Notes: generated by a model from the letters alone, not told the origin. Numbered from the stretch's first letter, positions 1-5,490 are shown. The stretch: 7,133 bases of DNA from Psychrobacter immobilis (GCF_904846065.1 NZ_CAJGZV010000007.1:1-7133); one strand, 5' to 3'. Numbers and translations: made by a program.

Positions 1-805
1 CAATAGGTGCATTACTGCCAAGTTCAGGTAAGGCAGCAAGCTTGGCGCTGAATGTTTTTACTTGGCTGTCTGTCATCTTAATGAACGCATCATCTTTGGC
101 TATCGGCTCAGGTGCTTTTTTTTGTTTGAATTTGAAGGACATAGCGGTAATAGTGCGACCTGTTTTGTGCTGCTCGTAATTGACCGTAATATCCGTATGC
201 TCATTAATCTGTTTGATAGCAAGGTCAATAACTCTTATCTTGAAGTTATACATTTCTTTATACTTTTCAGGCTCAACGCCTAACTTTTGGCGTAGATCAT
301 CAATCTTATATCGCTGTGTAAATCCTTGTTCACGCCATGCCACGCAAAGCTCATATAGTCGAATAGCATAGCTACTGCTCAGGTTCGCTACTTTCTCGAT
401 TTCATAACTTGTGAAGTGACTTTCAAGCCGTGTTATCAAGGGAACAACATCAGACGTAAAGCGCATATAAACGATACCGCTATCAGGCTCAACGCCTATC
501 TTATCTACCCAGCGACAATGAAACGACCTGTCTTTGCCGTTCTTTGGGTTTTTGTCGTGGTAGGTGACATATCGGTCAAACAGTCCTTTACTGGCATCTT
601 TGACGACCGTGTACGCTGTTTTATCATTTACCCCGAACTGCTTTGCGTAACTACTTGCATGGATTTTTAGCAGACTGTCATGCGTGATACCTTGACCTGA
701 ATTGCGAGCCTCAATAATTGCCAATAGGATTAGTCGCTGTTCTGCTAAATCGAGCGTATAACTTGCATTGATTAATGCGGTATCTTTAACGACTAACTCA
801 GACAT
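1..805 (-). CDS. repB: RepB1, Rep_3-family plasmid replication initiator (N-terminal 268 codons; continues at 7133-7012)
   Basis: This is an iteron-binding initiator for theta replication, expected to bind the 22-bp repeats just upstream (881-957) and open the origin. Reading complement from ATG at 803-805, the frame is open to base 1. Residues 13-34 (NASYTLDLAEQRLILLAIIE followed by AR) are the Rep_3 N-terminal signature. The second winged-helix region follows, with SSYAIRLYEL and IDDLRQKLGVEPEKYKEM, then KTGRTITAMSFKFKQKKAPE, ending at ELGSNAPI. It is plainly homologous to the second initiator at 4059-5027, including that shared C-terminal segment. The frame has no stop at the left edge, and the last base joins in frame to base 7133, giving 308 residues, a normal length for the family. 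The ATG has only a weak upstream Shine-Dalgarno. The family call is firm; the symbol is generic. Confidence 0.93.
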   Translation of the reverse strand, partial: MSELVVKDTALINASYTLDLAEQRLILLAIIEARNSGQGITHDSLLKIHASSYAKQFGVNDKTAYTVVKDASKGLFDRYVTYHDKNPKNGKDRSFHCRWVDKIGVEPDSGIVYMRFTSDVVPLITRLESHFTSYEIEKVANLSSSYAIRLYELCVAWREQGFTQRYKIDDLRQKLGVEPEKYKEMYNFKIRVIDLAIKQINEHTDITVNYEQHKTGRTITAMSFKFKQKKAPEPIAKDDAFIKMTDSQVKTFSAKLAALPELGSNAPI

Positions 806-880
806 AATGACGGCTTATTATCGAAATGATTTTAATGATGATAGCACAATTAACTTACTTTGTTTACTGACGTAAGTATA

Positions 881-957
881 GGTGCGATAAACGTAAGGGT
901 ATTGGCTTAAATTGGTGCGATAAACGTAAGGGTATGGTGCGATAAACGTAAGGGTAT
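881..957 (+). repeat. Iterons of replicon 1: three 22-bp direct repeats
   Basis: Three identical 22-bp copies lie at 881-902, 914-935 and 936-957. Each begins GGTGCGA, has the core TAAACGT and ends AAGGGTAT. Copies 2 and 3 abut. Copies 1 and 2 are separated by 11 bp, half a unit, so all copies stay on the same helical face. A degenerate half-copy with ACGTAAG lies at 870-876, between the array and repB1. Position just upstream of a Rep_3 gene identifies these as RepB1 binding sites. Confidence 0.93.
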
Positions 958-1204
958 GAACGCTAAACGCCTTTACTATCAAGGGCTGTCAGGGACTCTA
1001 AAAGCTCTTTTAAAAGCTAATTATTTAAAAGCATAAGAATTATTTTTTTGATTGTTAATAACTTTATTTTGAATTGATGACTAAATCAGGCTCAGAACAT
1101 CATTAAGGATTAATTAACCCGTGATTGGATAGATTGACTCAGATTTGAATTATTGGTTATTGGTAAAATTATCACCAAGCTCAGGTAATCATCAAATAAT
1201 TAGT
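958..1204. other. AT-rich unwinding region of origin 1
   Basis: No gene is visible. After the iterons comes a segment with CTCTAAAAGCT and TTTTAAAAGC that parallels ACCTAAAAGCT and TTTAAAAAC after the second iteron array. A long A/T-rich stretch follows (about 1010-1080). The 9-mer at 1053-1061, complement TTATTAACA, differs at one position from the DnaA box TTATNCACA. By position and composition this is the likely melting region; assignment of the DnaA box is tentative. Confidence 0.5.
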
Positions 1205-1362
1205 AATTGCTCATATTTTCCCTGTAAGCGTCTTTGATTGCTCAATAGCTAACTTACTAGGTCTTCACCCTTAGAATTGAAATTTGAGCTAATCAGACAG
1301 TAAATAAGTGCTATTTCAGCTCATATCATTGATTATTGGTTTGGCTATAGGTCAATGATAGG
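1205..1362. other. Conserved origin block, copy 1
   Basis: Bases 1221-1350 align without gaps to 5361-5490 (constant offset 4140). I counted about 98 identities in 130. Identical stretches include CTCAATAGCTAACTTA (1241-1256), CTTCACCCTTAGAATTGAAA (1263-1282, identical for one further base) and TTTGGCTAT. No reading frame spans it, so conservation is at DNA or RNA level. It lies about 260 bp beyond the iterons, on the side away from repB1. The tail ATAGGTCAATGATAG (1347-1361) recurs in modified form at 5589-5604 and 5639-5653. It could be an essential origin element or an untranslated RNA gene. Confidence 0.65.
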
Positions 1363-1413
1363 TATTCAGATGCTTTAACTGTTCTGTACTTGCAGTGAGT
1401 AATTCGATTTTTT

Positions 1414-1442
1414 TTGGCACTACACAACACTTAGTGTATATT
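1414..1442 (+). promoter_or_regulatory. Strong sigma-70-type promoter with palindrome at the -10 side
   Basis: TTGGCA (1414-1419) and TATATT (1437-1442) are separated by exactly 17 bp. A perfect palindrome ACACT-T-AGTGT (1427-1437) fills the downstream part of the spacer and touches the -10 box, a normal place for a repressor site. The promoter points at the small reading frame beginning at 1478, giving a leader of about 30 nt. Confidence 0.65.
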
Positions 1443-1477
1443 GATTGAATAACCACAAAGATAAAAGGGGATTAGCA

Positions 1478-1567
1478 TTGAGTAATAAGAGTTTTATTTT
1501 TAGGTCACTTGGTGTCTGCGGTTTAATTTTCGTTTTGTCTGCGATGGTTGCCACTAGGTTTTTTTAG
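1478..1567 (+). CDS. Possible 29-residue hydrophobic peptide
   Basis: The frame runs from TTG at 1478 to TAG at 1565-1567. A purine-rich Shine-Dalgarno, AAAAGGGG (1463-1470), lies 7 nt before the TTG, and a consensus promoter lies about 40 bp upstream. The peptide starts MSNKSFIFR, then has a hydrophobic core of about 16 residues (LGVCGLIFVLSAMVA) and ends TRFF, so it looks like a single membrane helix with a charged N-terminus. Size and shape resemble small membrane proteins such as type I toxins, but no family was recognised and no antisense RNA is evident. The promoter, ribosome binding site and hydrophobic frame in register support translation; the TTG start and short length keep it uncertain. 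Confidence 0.45.
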   Translation: MSNKSFIFRSLGVCGLIFVLSAMVATRFF

Positions 1568-2050
1568 TATGGTGACTGAATATTGAGTATGACTCCTATA
1601 CTAGAACACAAACTGTCGGCTGTACGCCCAGTGTTTACGGCATTTCTTGATTATTATTTTTGACAATACCATCACCAGTACCAACAATCGTTTTTTGTTT
1701 TGCCTGATTGCGGTCTGTTTTGACGTTCACCATCATTGTGAGTGAGTGTTAATTTCTCGAGGTCATCGAAACGGTGGTCTCGTTTAATGTCCTCATGGTG
1801 AGGGTGTCGTAAAATCTATGATACTCAGTGACCAACTTTGGATAGTGGAATAGATGCGTCCAGACTTGGATTTATCTAGATTAATCGTGATCGGTGCGCT
1901 ATTGAGGCATCGAACTGTCGGCTGTGTCCCAAGTGTTTTAGGGGGCTGTAGCTTTTCACTGTCAGCCATGTACAACAAATTGCACAACATTAGCGATTCG
2001 CTACCCTGTTTTCAATGTTAGGTTTTGTCAGGTTCTAACGTGTCCGAAAA
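1568..2050. other. Intergenic region with a diverged direct repeat, no convincing gene
   Basis: About 480 bp lie between the small peptide frame and the end of the minus-strand operon. AACTGTCGGCTGT occurs at 1611-1623 and again at 1913-1925, each followed by a related tail (CCCAGTGTTTA and CCAAGTGTTTTA), so a repeat of about 27 bp lies 302 bp apart in the same orientation. A 65-codon complement frame (1990-1793) lacks a good ribosome binding site and a recognisable product. A second complement stretch around 1800-1665 stays open for 47 codons without a start codon. The region may be decayed coding or insertion-sequence DNA. Confidence 0.4.
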
Positions 2051-2269
2051 CTAATGCACTCGCTCAGGATTGCGAGCATCAACGGTTTGAATAACTATTT
2101 TGACTGGCATTACCTCGCTGTCCTTATCTCCATCGCCCTTATCTAGCCCTAGCAGCTTTGCTTTTGACATGGTAGCTGCAACCATAGCAGATGCCTGTCC
2201 GTTAGCCTTAGCGGTCAATCTGGCATCATCTAGCTCATTCATCAGGTCATCAATACTCATCTTGTGCAT
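2051..2269 (-). CDS. Small conserved-type protein, paralogue of its upstream neighbour (72 aa)
   Basis: This is the last gene of the four-gene minus-strand operon. ATG at 2267-2269 is preceded by AAGGA with 6 nt spacing, and the start overlaps the end of the gene before by 20 bases, implying coupled translation. The protein opens MHKMSIDDLMNELDDARLTA, continues with GQASAMVAATMSKAKLLGLD (residues 24-43) and ends in a polar tail. The segment ATMS(Q/K)AKLLG(L/F)DK is shared with its neighbour. Short helical segments of this style, with a Gln/Ala-rich stretch and KAKLLGLDK, occur in phage proteins including small terminase subunits; that link is from memory and weak. It looks like a soluble, mainly helical protein of unknown function. 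Confidence 0.75.
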   Translation of the reverse strand: MHKMSIDDLMNELDDARLTAKANGQASAMVAATMSKAKLLGLDKGDGDKDSEVMPVKIVIQTVDARNPERVH

Positions 2270-2504
2270 GGCTTATCCTTTGAGGTAGCAACTGGTCATC
2301 GTTTGCCAATTCATTCATCAGGTCGCTAATTGATTGAACGTCATCAGCATGAACATCTTTAATCACTGGCTTATCAAAACCAAGCAACTTCGCCTGACTC
2401 ATTGTGGCTGTGACTATGCCGTTCGGATTGCGGTCATCAATCGCTATCTGCTTTGCTGTCTGCAAGTCTGCTATCAGGTCATCGAGCGTTAATGATCGGC
2501 TCAT
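2250..2504 (-). CDS. Small conserved-type protein with duplicated DDL motif (84 aa)
   Basis: ATG at 2502-2504 shares its A with the TGA stop of the zinc-ribbon gene (TGATG arrangement) and follows AAGGAG with about 9 nt spacing, so it is translationally coupled. The protein starts MSRSLTLDDLIADLQTAKQI and has IVTATMSQAKLLGFDKPVI in the middle, matching the downstream protein (MSIDDLMNELDDARLTA, then AATMSKAKLLGLDK). Its C-terminal part, SISDLMNELANDDQLL (about residues 58-73), repeats the opening motif of the downstream protein. The pair therefore looks like a duplication in which this copy ends just after the start of a second module. Function is unknown; no membrane segment or catalytic motif is visible. 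Confidence 0.78.
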   Translation of the reverse strand: MSRSLTLDDLIADLQTAKQIAIDDRNPNGIVTATMSQAKLLGFDKPVIKDVHADDVQSISDLMNELANDDQLLPQRISHAQDEY

Positions 2505-2899
2505 CAGTTGAAACTCCTTATCAGCTTTTGCTCTAGCTGCTCATACTCATTAATCAGTCGCTCATACGTGCTGTGGTGCATGTAGCGAGGCTTTGAACCT
2601 ATGCCGTTGATAATGCCCACTGACCACCCTAAACGGTCACGTAAGGCGTTCAGCTTGCAGTAAATGCGGTCTGTCTTTGTTTCAAGTTGAGATTGATAAT
2701 TTGCACCTATGCAAAGTCTGCAGACGTAAGTCCCTGCACAATATAATACCGATACTCGCTTGCTACATGATGGACAACTAAACCAATAACGTGAGCCACC
2801 GTAATGGGTCGCTGTGGTCGTTAAGTGGATCGTGTAGCTGTATTGCTTGCCTCGATAACTGTACATCACTGGAAGGCTATCAGGCTGTGATATGCGCAA
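2504..2899 (-). CDS. Zinc-ribbon protein of unknown function (131 aa from TTG; probably longer at the N-terminus)
   Basis: Second gene of the operon. With the TTG start at 2899 it has 131 residues. Two CxxC knuckles, C42-P-S-C45 and C60-R-L-C63, form a four-cysteine zinc ribbon. They are preceded by HYGGSRYWFSCPSC and followed by YQSQLETKTDRI and a charged helical C-terminus. The arrangement matches a family of hypothetical plasmid and prophage proteins in Gammaproteobacteria (recalled, not searched). A metal-bound nucleic-acid or protein-binding role is likely; no enzyme motif is seen. The TTG has no Shine-Dalgarno. The frame stays open 24 further codons upstream to an ATA at 2969-2971, which sits 7 nt after a perfect AAGGAG. 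The added residues, including NYPRLSISSYRDYL, look like real protein. The stop overlaps the next gene by one base. Confidence 0.8.
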   Translation of the reverse strand: MRISQPDSLPVMYSYRGKQYSYTIHLTTTATHYGGSRYWFSCPSCSKRVSVLYCAGTYVCRLCIGANYQSQLETKTDRIYCKLNALRDRLGWSVGIINGIGSKPRYMHHSTYERLINEYEQLEQKLIRSFN

Positions 2900-2978
2900 G
2901 TAATCACGATAGCTGCTAATGCTTAATCGTGGGTAATTGCTCAGGCTCGAAGTGGTCGCTAGTGCTGCTATGATTTAT

Positions 2979-2984
2979 CTCCTT
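2979..2984 (-). promoter_or_regulatory. Strong Shine-Dalgarno facing an ATA codon
   Basis: Complement AAGGAG, 17 bp after the stop of the HUH gene, is followed by the 7-nt spacer ATAAATC and then ATA (2971-2969) in frame with the zinc-ribbon gene. It is the best ribosome binding site in the operon and no ATG, GTG or TTG lies at a useful distance. Either ATA (or the adjacent ATC) is used as a rare start, or a former ATG has mutated, or the base call is wrong. Confidence 0.6.
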
Positions 2985-3000
2985 TTCCAAGCCTAGATCA

Positions 3001-3687
3001 TTAAGCTATTTTCTTTTTCTTAGCTTCAGCCTCTACCTGTTTCAGGTACTCAATACCAGATATAAATGTTCTGGAAGTGGGCGTTATATGCTTTTTCTCA
3101 TTCAATGCAATGTTGCTCGAACCGTAATTATTAGCGTACTTTCCCTTTCTATTTTTGCCACGCTTTTTGGTAAGATAACTTGCTCTAAAGAACATTCTAT
3201 CGAAGGTTTCAGAATCGCCTCTTTTGACCTTAACATAAGGGTTTGGCGGTAGACTTGGCTTTGCTAACTCGTACGTTCGCCTTGATATCTTTTCACACTC
3301 TATAAATATTCCTTTGGGTGTATTCACCTTGTCAGCATCAACCATAATCAATAAGTGATAATGCTGATGTTTAACTGTTTCTATCTCACGAACCCAAAAG
3401 TATCCAATACGCTTAACGCCATGCGCTTTCTTAATCCCCTTTCTTAACTCATGCATGAAGTCAGTCATCAGCTTGTTATCAAACGTACCCTCACATTCTT
3501 TGACATGAACATCAACCCTAATCATCAGCACGTTTGCATGGTGACTAACCATAGCCGTCATTTGGCGTTCAAGTGCCCTCAACGGTTCAACATAGCAGCC
3601 ATAAACCTTGCCATTTAATCCCTTCGTATAAATCGGCAACCACCTATCACCAAGTAAAATCCGTTCGTTATAAGTGACCTCACGCAT
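3001..3687 (-). CDS. Inovirus Gp2 / YagK-YfjJ-type HUH protein, putative replication initiator or nickase (228 aa)
   Basis: First gene of the operon. The ATG at 3685-3687 has GAGG about 10 nt upstream. The sequence fits the YagK/YfjJ C-terminal (inovirus Gp2) family. A beta strand VLMIRVDVHV (residues 53-62) is followed by a helix, then FWVREIETVKHQHYHLLIMV (97-116). The latter holds an HxH metal-binding pair (H109, H111; H107 nearby), the hallmark of HUH nucleases. Y171 in RASYLTKKRG is the best candidate for the nucleophilic tyrosine. The C-terminus is Lys-rich (KKKK). Such proteins act on single-stranded DNA in filamentous phage, satellite or plasmid replication. Here it could drive rolling-circle replication, help mobilisation, or mark a phage-derived segment. 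At 228 residues it appears full length. Specific activity is inferred. Confidence 0.82.
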   Translation of the reverse strand: MREVTYNERILLGDRWLPIYTKGLNGKVYGCYVEPLRALERQMTAMVSHHANVLMIRVDVHVKECEGTFDNKLMTDFMHELRKGIKKAHGVKRIGYFWVREIETVKHQHYHLLIMVDADKVNTPKGIFIECEKISRRTYELAKPSLPPNPYVKVKRGDSETFDRMFFRASYLTKKRGKNRKGKYANNYGSSNIALNEKKHITPTSRTFISGIEYLKQVEAEAKKKKIA

Positions 3688-4058
3688 TGCTTGAAAACCT
3701 CAAAATGTTAAAGACAAAAGATGGGTAAGTATTCCATCAACTTCATAGTTACTTGATGCTCAGGTTAAAAGGATATTATAAAGGTACCTGTTTTTTTACT
3801 ACCATAATCTAATATTACATGCCTTGTACTGTGGGCGGTTCACACCGAAATAACATCAAAATATGAGTAAAAAGTAATGACGTAATTAATTATTAATGTT
3901 TTCTTAACAACCTTTAAACACTGCTTAATAGTAATTCATTATCACTAAAAGTATACTGTTTGCCCTCTATCTGCTCATTCTGCCGTTTTAATCATTCCTA
4001 GTACCTTTGCATCAGGACATAATTGCGAGCCTGTCAGCGTCAATCTGTGAGCCTTTTT
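3688..4058. other. Intergenic region between repB2 and the HUH operon
   Basis: About 370 bp of AT-rich DNA without a gene; the longest start-to-stop frames I found here are only about 8-13 codons. It holds the possible -10 element above and a small inverted repeat CGGT-TCAC-ACCG (3836-3847). That hairpin is a conceivable nicking site for the HUH protein, but no known nick motif was recognised. A run of seven T at 3791-3797 and one at about 4053-4059 are on the plus strand. No clear terminator for repB2 was found on its own strand. Confidence 0.45.
3775..3780 (-). promoter_or_regulatory. Possible -10 element for the HUH operon
   Basis: Complement TATAAT is a perfect -10 hexamer about 90 bp before the HUH start codon. 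No convincing -35 box lies 16-18 bp upstream (the 17-bp position reads GGTAGT), so this may need an activator or be chance. No better promoter was seen between 3688 and 4058. Confidence 0.3.
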
Positions 4059-5027
4059 TTACTTAACTTTGCGCTTTGCTACTTCAAAACCTAACTTTGC
4101 TAAGTGCTTGTGATATTTCTTTTGTTTGTCAGCGTCTTTGAGGTCATCAGCAATCAGTTTGGCGAAGTCGTCATAACCTGCAGTCGATGGGGCATTTGAT
4201 CCAAGCTCAGGCAATGCAGCCAACCTTTTGCTGAACGTGCCTATTTGGTCGTCTGTCATGTTATGGAATAGATCAGGCGTGGCATTGTCTCTATTCTTAT
4301 TTGTAGCAGTAGTAGCGAGCTGCTCAGGTGCTTTCTTTTGCTTGAATGTGAAGGTAAAGCCAGTAATAACACGCCCTTCTTTTTGCTGCTCAAAGTCGGC
4401 ATCAATATCCGTGAAAGTGTTAATTTGATTGATAGCATGTTTTAGAACACGCTTTTTGAAATCGGACATAATCTTATATTGCTCAGTCTCAACACCTAGT
4501 TTGGATCGTAAGTCATCAAGCAGAATGATGTTTGTTTTGCGCATAGTTCTATACTGGATCAGTAATTCATAAAGCCTGATTGCATACTCGCTTTGCAACT
4601 CGCTAACCTGCTTTAATTCATATTCTGTATAGCGTTCATCAAGCCTAGTTATCAATGGAATTATCGAGCTAGTAAACTGCAGATCAACACAAGCAGCATC
4701 GTCGATATAAACAATATGCTCAACCCATCGCCTTTTGTGGTGGGCTAATTTTCCAGTTTCCTTGTCAATCTGTGAGTATTCAAGTTCAGCATTAAACAAG
4801 CCAGTTACTGCTGTTTTCAGTGCCTCGTATGCTGTCTGTCTGCTTACGTTGAATTGCTTTTGATAGCTCTTTGAGTCGATACGTAACAACCCCATAGCAT
4901 CAATTAACTTGTGTTGTTCACGAGCTTTTATAATCGCTAAGAAAATCAGTCTTTGTTCTGCCACACCCAAACTATAACTAGCGCCCACAAGGTCATTGTC
5001 TTTGGTTACCATCTGTTTTTTAGTCAT
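4059..5027 (-). CDS. repB: RepB2, Rep_3-family plasmid replication initiator (322 aa)
   Basis: Second iteron-binding initiator. ATG at 5025-5027 was chosen because GAG lies 8 nt upstream; a GTG three codons earlier (5034-5036) is possible but unsupported. The N-terminus contains NDLVGASYSLGVAEQRLIFL and AIIKARE, the Rep_3 winged-helix 1 signature. The centre has QSEYAIRLYELLIQYR, LDDLRSKLGVETEQYKIM and EGRVITGFTFTFKQKKAPE (winged-helix 2). The C-terminal tail has LAALPELGSNAPSTAGYDDF and ends VAKRKVK. It is collinear with RepB1 throughout, diverging most in residues roughly 35-110, where DNA contacts in winged-helix 1 may differ. Upstream are a promoter/operator (5056-5111) and four perfect iterons. 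Autoregulation by binding an inverted iteron half-site is likely by analogy with other Rep_3 plasmids. Confidence 0.95.
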   Translation of the reverse strand: MTKKQMVTKDNDLVGASYSLGVAEQRLIFLAIIKAREQHKLIDAMGLLRIDSKSYQKQFNVSRQTAYEALKTAVTGLFNAELEYSQIDKETGKLAHHKRRWVEHIVYIDDAACVDLQFTSSIIPLITRLDERYTEYELKQVSELQSEYAIRLYELLIQYRTMRKTNIILLDDLRSKLGVETEQYKIMSDFKKRVLKHAINQINTFTDIDADFEQQKEGRVITGFTFTFKQKKAPEQLATTATNKNRDNATPDLFHNMTDDQIGTFSKRLAALPELGSNAPSTAGYDDFAKLIADDLKDADKQKKYHKHLAKLGFEVAKRKVK

Positions 5028-5055
5028 GCTTGGCACTCTAAATTATGCTGATTTG

Positions 5056-5111
5056 ATATTAATCATACATGATATAGTGACAAACTAAAACACTCTGTCA
5101 TCATTTGACAG
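5056..5111 (-). promoter_or_regulatory. repB2 promoter and putative autoregulatory operators
   Basis: Reading complement, TTGTCA (5083-5078) and TAATAT (5061-5056) are separated by 16 bp, about 30 bp from the start codon. The spacer holds a palindrome ATCAT-AC-ATGAT (5062-5073) that abuts the -10 box. A second inverted repeat CTGTCA-TCATT-TGACAG (5095-5111) overlaps the first iteron, so its far arm is an inverted half-iteron. Rep_3 initiators commonly repress their own gene through inverted iteron-like sites bound as dimers; that role is inferred here. Confidence 0.55.
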
Positions 5112-5192
5112 GTAAACGTCCCTATATTGACAGGTAAACGTCCCTATATTGACAGGTAAACGTCCCTATATTGACAGGTAAACGTCCCTATA
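5105..5192 (+). repeat. Iterons of replicon 2: four perfect 22-bp tandem repeats
   Basis: Four identical copies lie head to tail at 5105-5126, 5127-5148, 5149-5170 and 5171-5192. Each begins TTGACAGG, has the core TAAACGT and ends CCCTATA. The 22-bp unit equals two helical turns, so all RepB2 sites face the same side. GGTAAACGT resembles iterons of Acinetobacter RepB plasmids (from memory). The absence of any difference among copies suggests recent homogenisation or strong constraint. Confidence 0.96.
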
Positions 5193-5240
5193 TGAGCATT
5201 GAAACCCTTTACCAGTAAGCGACACAGAGCACCTAAAAGC

Positions 5241-5267
5241 TTTAAAAACATTAAAAACATTAAAAAC
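5241..5267 (+). repeat. AT-rich 9-bp tandem repeat in origin 2
   Basis: Three consecutive 9-mers lie at 5241-5249 (TTTAAAAAC), 5250-5258 and 5259-5267 (both ATTAAAAAC), about 50 bp after the iterons. A-rich tandem repeats next to an iteron array are typical of the DNA unwinding element where the initiator melts the duplex. Origin 1 has a less regular AT-rich stretch at the matching place. Confidence 0.6.
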
Positions 5268-5345
5268 ACTGACTATTGATTTTTGATAACTCTGTTTTGA
5301 CTTGAGTTGATCGGCAACTGGTGACAGTAGCAGACGACTACCATT

Positions 5346-5490
5346 GATTGCTAAATTTGCCCTACAAGGTGCTTTGACTGCTCAATAGCTAACTTAGTAC
5401 CACTTCACCCTTAGAATTGAAATGCGAGCCATTCAGGTGACAATTTGGCACTGTCTCAGCTCATATTACTGGTGATTAGTTTGGCTATGG
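5346..5490. other. Conserved origin block, copy 2
   Basis: This is the partner of 1205-1350, with the same orientation relative to its iterons and repB. The gapless aligned part (5361-5490) is about 75% identical to 1221-1350. It starts about 170 bp after the last iteron here, against about 260 bp in origin 1. No frame spans it. Retention of long identical runs through a region that is otherwise diverged suggests a binding site, a replication start signal or an RNA. Confidence 0.65.

Noticed and set aside
62..670. Three plus-strand frames (62-283, 180-371, 416-670)
   Set aside because: They lie opposite the repB1 frame, which has clear Rep_3 homology over the whole stretch.
881..957. CRISPR-like reading of the repeat arrays (also 5105-5192)
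   Set aside because: Units of 22 bp abut or have an 11-bp gap with no unique spacers, and both arrays sit directly upstream of Rep_3 genes, so they are iterons.
1793..1990. 65-codon complement frame
   Set aside because: No good ribosome binding site, no recognisable domain, and it overlaps one copy of the diverged direct repeat. Left as unsupported, not excluded.
2100..2288. 62-codon plus-strand frame
   Set aside because: Antisense to the overlapping small genes of the operon, which have coupled starts and paralogy.
3225..3245. TTAACATAA, resembling one arm of a plasmid dif (XerC/XerD) site
   Set aside because: The second arm at 6-bp spacing is missing and the word lies within the HUH coding region.
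4022..4058. Apparent hairpin plus T run downstream of repB2
   Set aside because: GAGCC occurs on both sides as a direct, not inverted, repeat, and the T run is on the strand opposite to repB2 transcription.
4228..4438. Frames on both strands within repB2
   Set aside because: Out-of-frame shadows of the well-supported RepB2 C-terminal half.
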